7,761 nt of DNA. Origin: Kangiella sp. (lineage in GTDB: Bacteria > Pseudomonadota > Gammaproteobacteria > Enterobacterales > Kangiellaceae). The stretch is taken from assembly GCA_002733465.1 (NCBI GenBank), contig NVVT01000003.1:207543-215303 (forward strand), written 5' to 3'. Positions 5,950-7,761 of this stretch are shown here, piece by piece. The number at the start of each line of letters is the position of its first letter. The first letter of the stretch is position 1. The notes below the pieces were generated by a model. It searched no databases. It saw nothing but the letters and a program-made list of their open reading frames with translations, and was not told where the DNA came from. A program made the position numbers and the translations under genes.

Positions 5950-7761
5950 ATGGCAGAAGAACATCAAACAGAAGATGTTTATCATCTTTCCAATTTACCA
6001 AAAAATCAACTTTGGTTTTGGATTGGACAAAATTTAGAACCTGATACCCCTTTTTTCAATATGCCTATGGCCTTGACCATTCAAGGAGAAGTCGATCCTG
6101 TACGTTTTGCCCACGCATTCCAACAAGTGGTTAACAAAGCCGATGCATTAAGAACCATTATAAAACTCAATAACGGAGTTCCTCAACGAGTCGTCTTGGA
6201 TAAACTAGATTATCAAGTCGAATTTTTAGATTTTAGCAACAAGCCCAATCCCCAACAGGCATTTGATGAATGGGCGACTCCACGTTGCAAGAAAATATTC
6301 GATTTAGAAAAAATACTCTTTGATTCTGTTTTAGTGAAACTAGGTGATAATCAAGTCATGTGGTATTGGTGTCAGCATCATCTTATTTGTGATGGCTGGT
6401 CTACCGCATTGGTTTACCGATATGTTTCTGAGTTTTATGAAAAGAGTTTTAATGAAAATATAGAAGAATTGCCGGACTTTCCTTCTTTTGAAGGATATGT
6501 AGATAGAGAGCAAGAATATAGAGAATCTAAAGCTCATCAACAATCTAAGGAACATTGGGAAAAAGCCCTTTCTGAACCTTTAGATACCCTTAACTTTTAT
6601 GGACGTACTGCTCGCGATCATGGGGTCAATAAAGCGATTAGAATGACTCGAGATTTAGGTGTTGATAGAACTAATGCGATTAAAGCGCTTTGTAAACAAA
6701 AACCCTTTAAATCCTTATCGCCACATCTATCAACTTTTCAGTTAATATCAACTTGCCTCCTCACTTACCTCTATCGAATAACTGGTAATGAAGACTTAGC
6801 CCTAGGCACTTTGTATCATAATAGAGCCACACCCGATGACAAAAATACGGTTGGCTTTTTTATGGAAACTGCGCCATTGAGAGTCAATGCCACAGCGGAA
6901 GATACCTTCGAGTCACTTTATAAGAAAACTAAACGTACCAGTATGGAAGTAATGCGTCACTATCGGTACGCGCCTGGCAATCCTATGAATAATAGGGCTT
7001 ATGATGTCGCTATTAATTACAATAATGCTTCATATCCTCCCTTTGCGGGTATGCCAATGTCTTTGCATTGGTTACATACCGGCGCTTGGTATTCCCATGA
7101 ACCTTTAGCTATTCAAATCCATGATTTTGATGGTACAGGCACTTTAACGATTGCATTTGATTTTAACTTGGGCGTATTTGATGCAGAAACACGAGAAAGA
7201 GCGATTGAGCATTTCTTTAATTGTATTGATGCCATTATTGAAGATCCGACGGCATCGATTACTGACTTTAATATTTTAACCGATAAAGAGAATGAGTTAA
7301 TCAGTGGAGCATATAGAGCTCAACAAGGGTTTGAATTGCCCGACGTATGCTTACACGGATTATTTGAACGGCAGGCTAAATTGACACCTGACAATATCGC
7401 AGTTTACAACCAAGATGTAAGTTACAGTTATAACGAGTTATTAAACAGAGTCGAAAAGCTTTCCGCCTATTTAAAACTGAAAGGCGTGCAAATAGATGCT
7501 CCTGTTGGATTATCTATGAGTAAACATCCGGATATGATTGTAGCAATGTTAGCCATATTAAAAGCTGGTGGTGGTTACGTTCCTCTTGATCCGGCTTATC
7601 CCAATGAACGATTAGATTACATGATCAAAGATTCTGGGATTCAATTTTTACTGACTCAACAGAAACTATTAGACGATTTACCAAAACATCAATGCAAAGT
7701 TGTTTTACTGGATTCTGATTGGAGCGAAATTAATAATACCGATTTAAACACAACTCAATTA
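5950..7761 (+). CDS. Nonribosomal peptide synthetase, condensation domain plus start of adenylation domain (partial, runs off the right edge)
   Basis: The frame is open for 604 residues to the window edge. Residues about 12-445 form a condensation domain, which joins an upstream acyl or peptidyl donor to the amino acid held on the module's carrier protein. Its motifs are NQLWFW (19-24), ADALRT (64-69), the catalytic HHLICDGWS (143-151, HHxxxDG intact), and VGFFMETAPLR. An adenylation domain, which selects and activates an amino acid as AMP ester, starts near LHGLFERQAKLTP (468-480). It shows YSYNELL (492-498) and LKAGGGYVPLDPAYP (537-551). The window ends before the ATP-binding core and the specificity residues, so the substrate cannot be predicted. 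The start at 5950 is fixed by GGAG at 5938-5941. No adenylation or carrier domain precedes the condensation domain, so it either starts with a fatty acyl group (lipopeptide type) or receives its donor from another protein. The frame shows no interruption. Downstream genes of a biosynthetic cluster are expected. Confidence 0.93.
   Translation, partial: MAEEHQTEDVYHLSNLPKNQLWFWIGQNLEPDTPFFNMPMALTIQGEVDPVRFAHAFQQVVNKADALRTIIKLNNGVPQRVVLDKLDYQVEFLDFSNKPNPQQAFDEWATPRCKKIFDLEKILFDSVLVKLGDNQVMWYWCQHHLICDGWSTALVYRYVSEFYEKSFNENIEELPDFPSFEGYVDREQEYRESKAHQQSKEHWEKALSEPLDTLNFYGRTARDHGVNKAIRMTRDLGVDRTNAIKALCKQKPFKSLSPHLSTFQLISTCLLTYLYRITGNEDLALGTLYHNRATPDDKNTVGFFMETAPLRVNATAEDTFESLYKKTKRTSMEVMRHYRYAPGNPMNNRAYDVAINYNNASYPPFAGMPMSLHWLHTGAWYSHEPLAIQIHDFDGTGTLTIAFDFNLGVFDAETRERAIEHFFNCIDAIIEDPTASITDFNILTDKENELISGAYRAQQGFELPDVCLHGLFERQAKLTPDNIAVYNQDVSYSYNELLNRVEKLSAYLKLKGVQIDAPVGLSMSKHPDMIVAMLAILKAGGGYVPLDPAYPNERLDYMIKDSGIQFLLTQQKLLDDLPKHQCKVVLLDSDWSEINNTDLNTTQL

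Noticed and set aside
6340..6555. Minus-strand 71-residue open frame inside the NRPS
   Set aside because: It is antisense to the condensation domain core, and its composition is that of a shadow frame.

Overview
This AT-rich window looks like a gammaproteobacterial chromosome. The main evidence is a cmoA-cmoB pair closely resembling the E. coli proteins, and a DUF3391/HD-GYP protein of a type common in Alteromonadales, Vibrionales and relatives. A marine gammaproteobacterium is likely, but that is inference; the genus cannot be read from this sequence.

Layout. Positions 2-175 hold the last 57 codons of an unrecognised gene. It is followed 23 bases later by cmoA (199-1014) and, after 49 bases, by cmoB (1064-2047), all on the plus strand and probably one transcript. 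CmoA makes carboxy-SAM from SAM and prephenate, and CmoB uses it to make the cmo5U34 wobble modification of tRNA. A 391-base gap (2048-2438) carries a sigma70-like promoter and a long, foldable leader for a DUF3391 plus HD-GYP protein (2439-3743). Most metal-binding residues of that HD-GYP domain are replaced, so it is probably a pseudo-phosphodiesterase. A perfect 36-bp palindrome, probably a bidirectional terminator, and a roughly 97-bp inverted-repeat element resembling a MITE or REP-derived element fill the gap to a convergent minus-strand gene (3962-5770). That gene encodes an exported DUF885 putative metallopeptidase.

From a divergent promoter region (5771-5949) a nonribosomal peptide synthetase starts at 5950 and runs off the right edge. 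The visible 604 residues are a complete condensation domain with an intact HHxxxDG motif and the first part of an adenylation domain. The right edge is therefore probably the start of a natural-product cluster next to housekeeping genes.

The points most worth a second look are the degenerate HD-GYP protein with its structured leader, the NRPS that opens with a condensation domain, the inverted-repeat element, and two oddities in CmoA: a duplicated start region and a low-complexity insertion.
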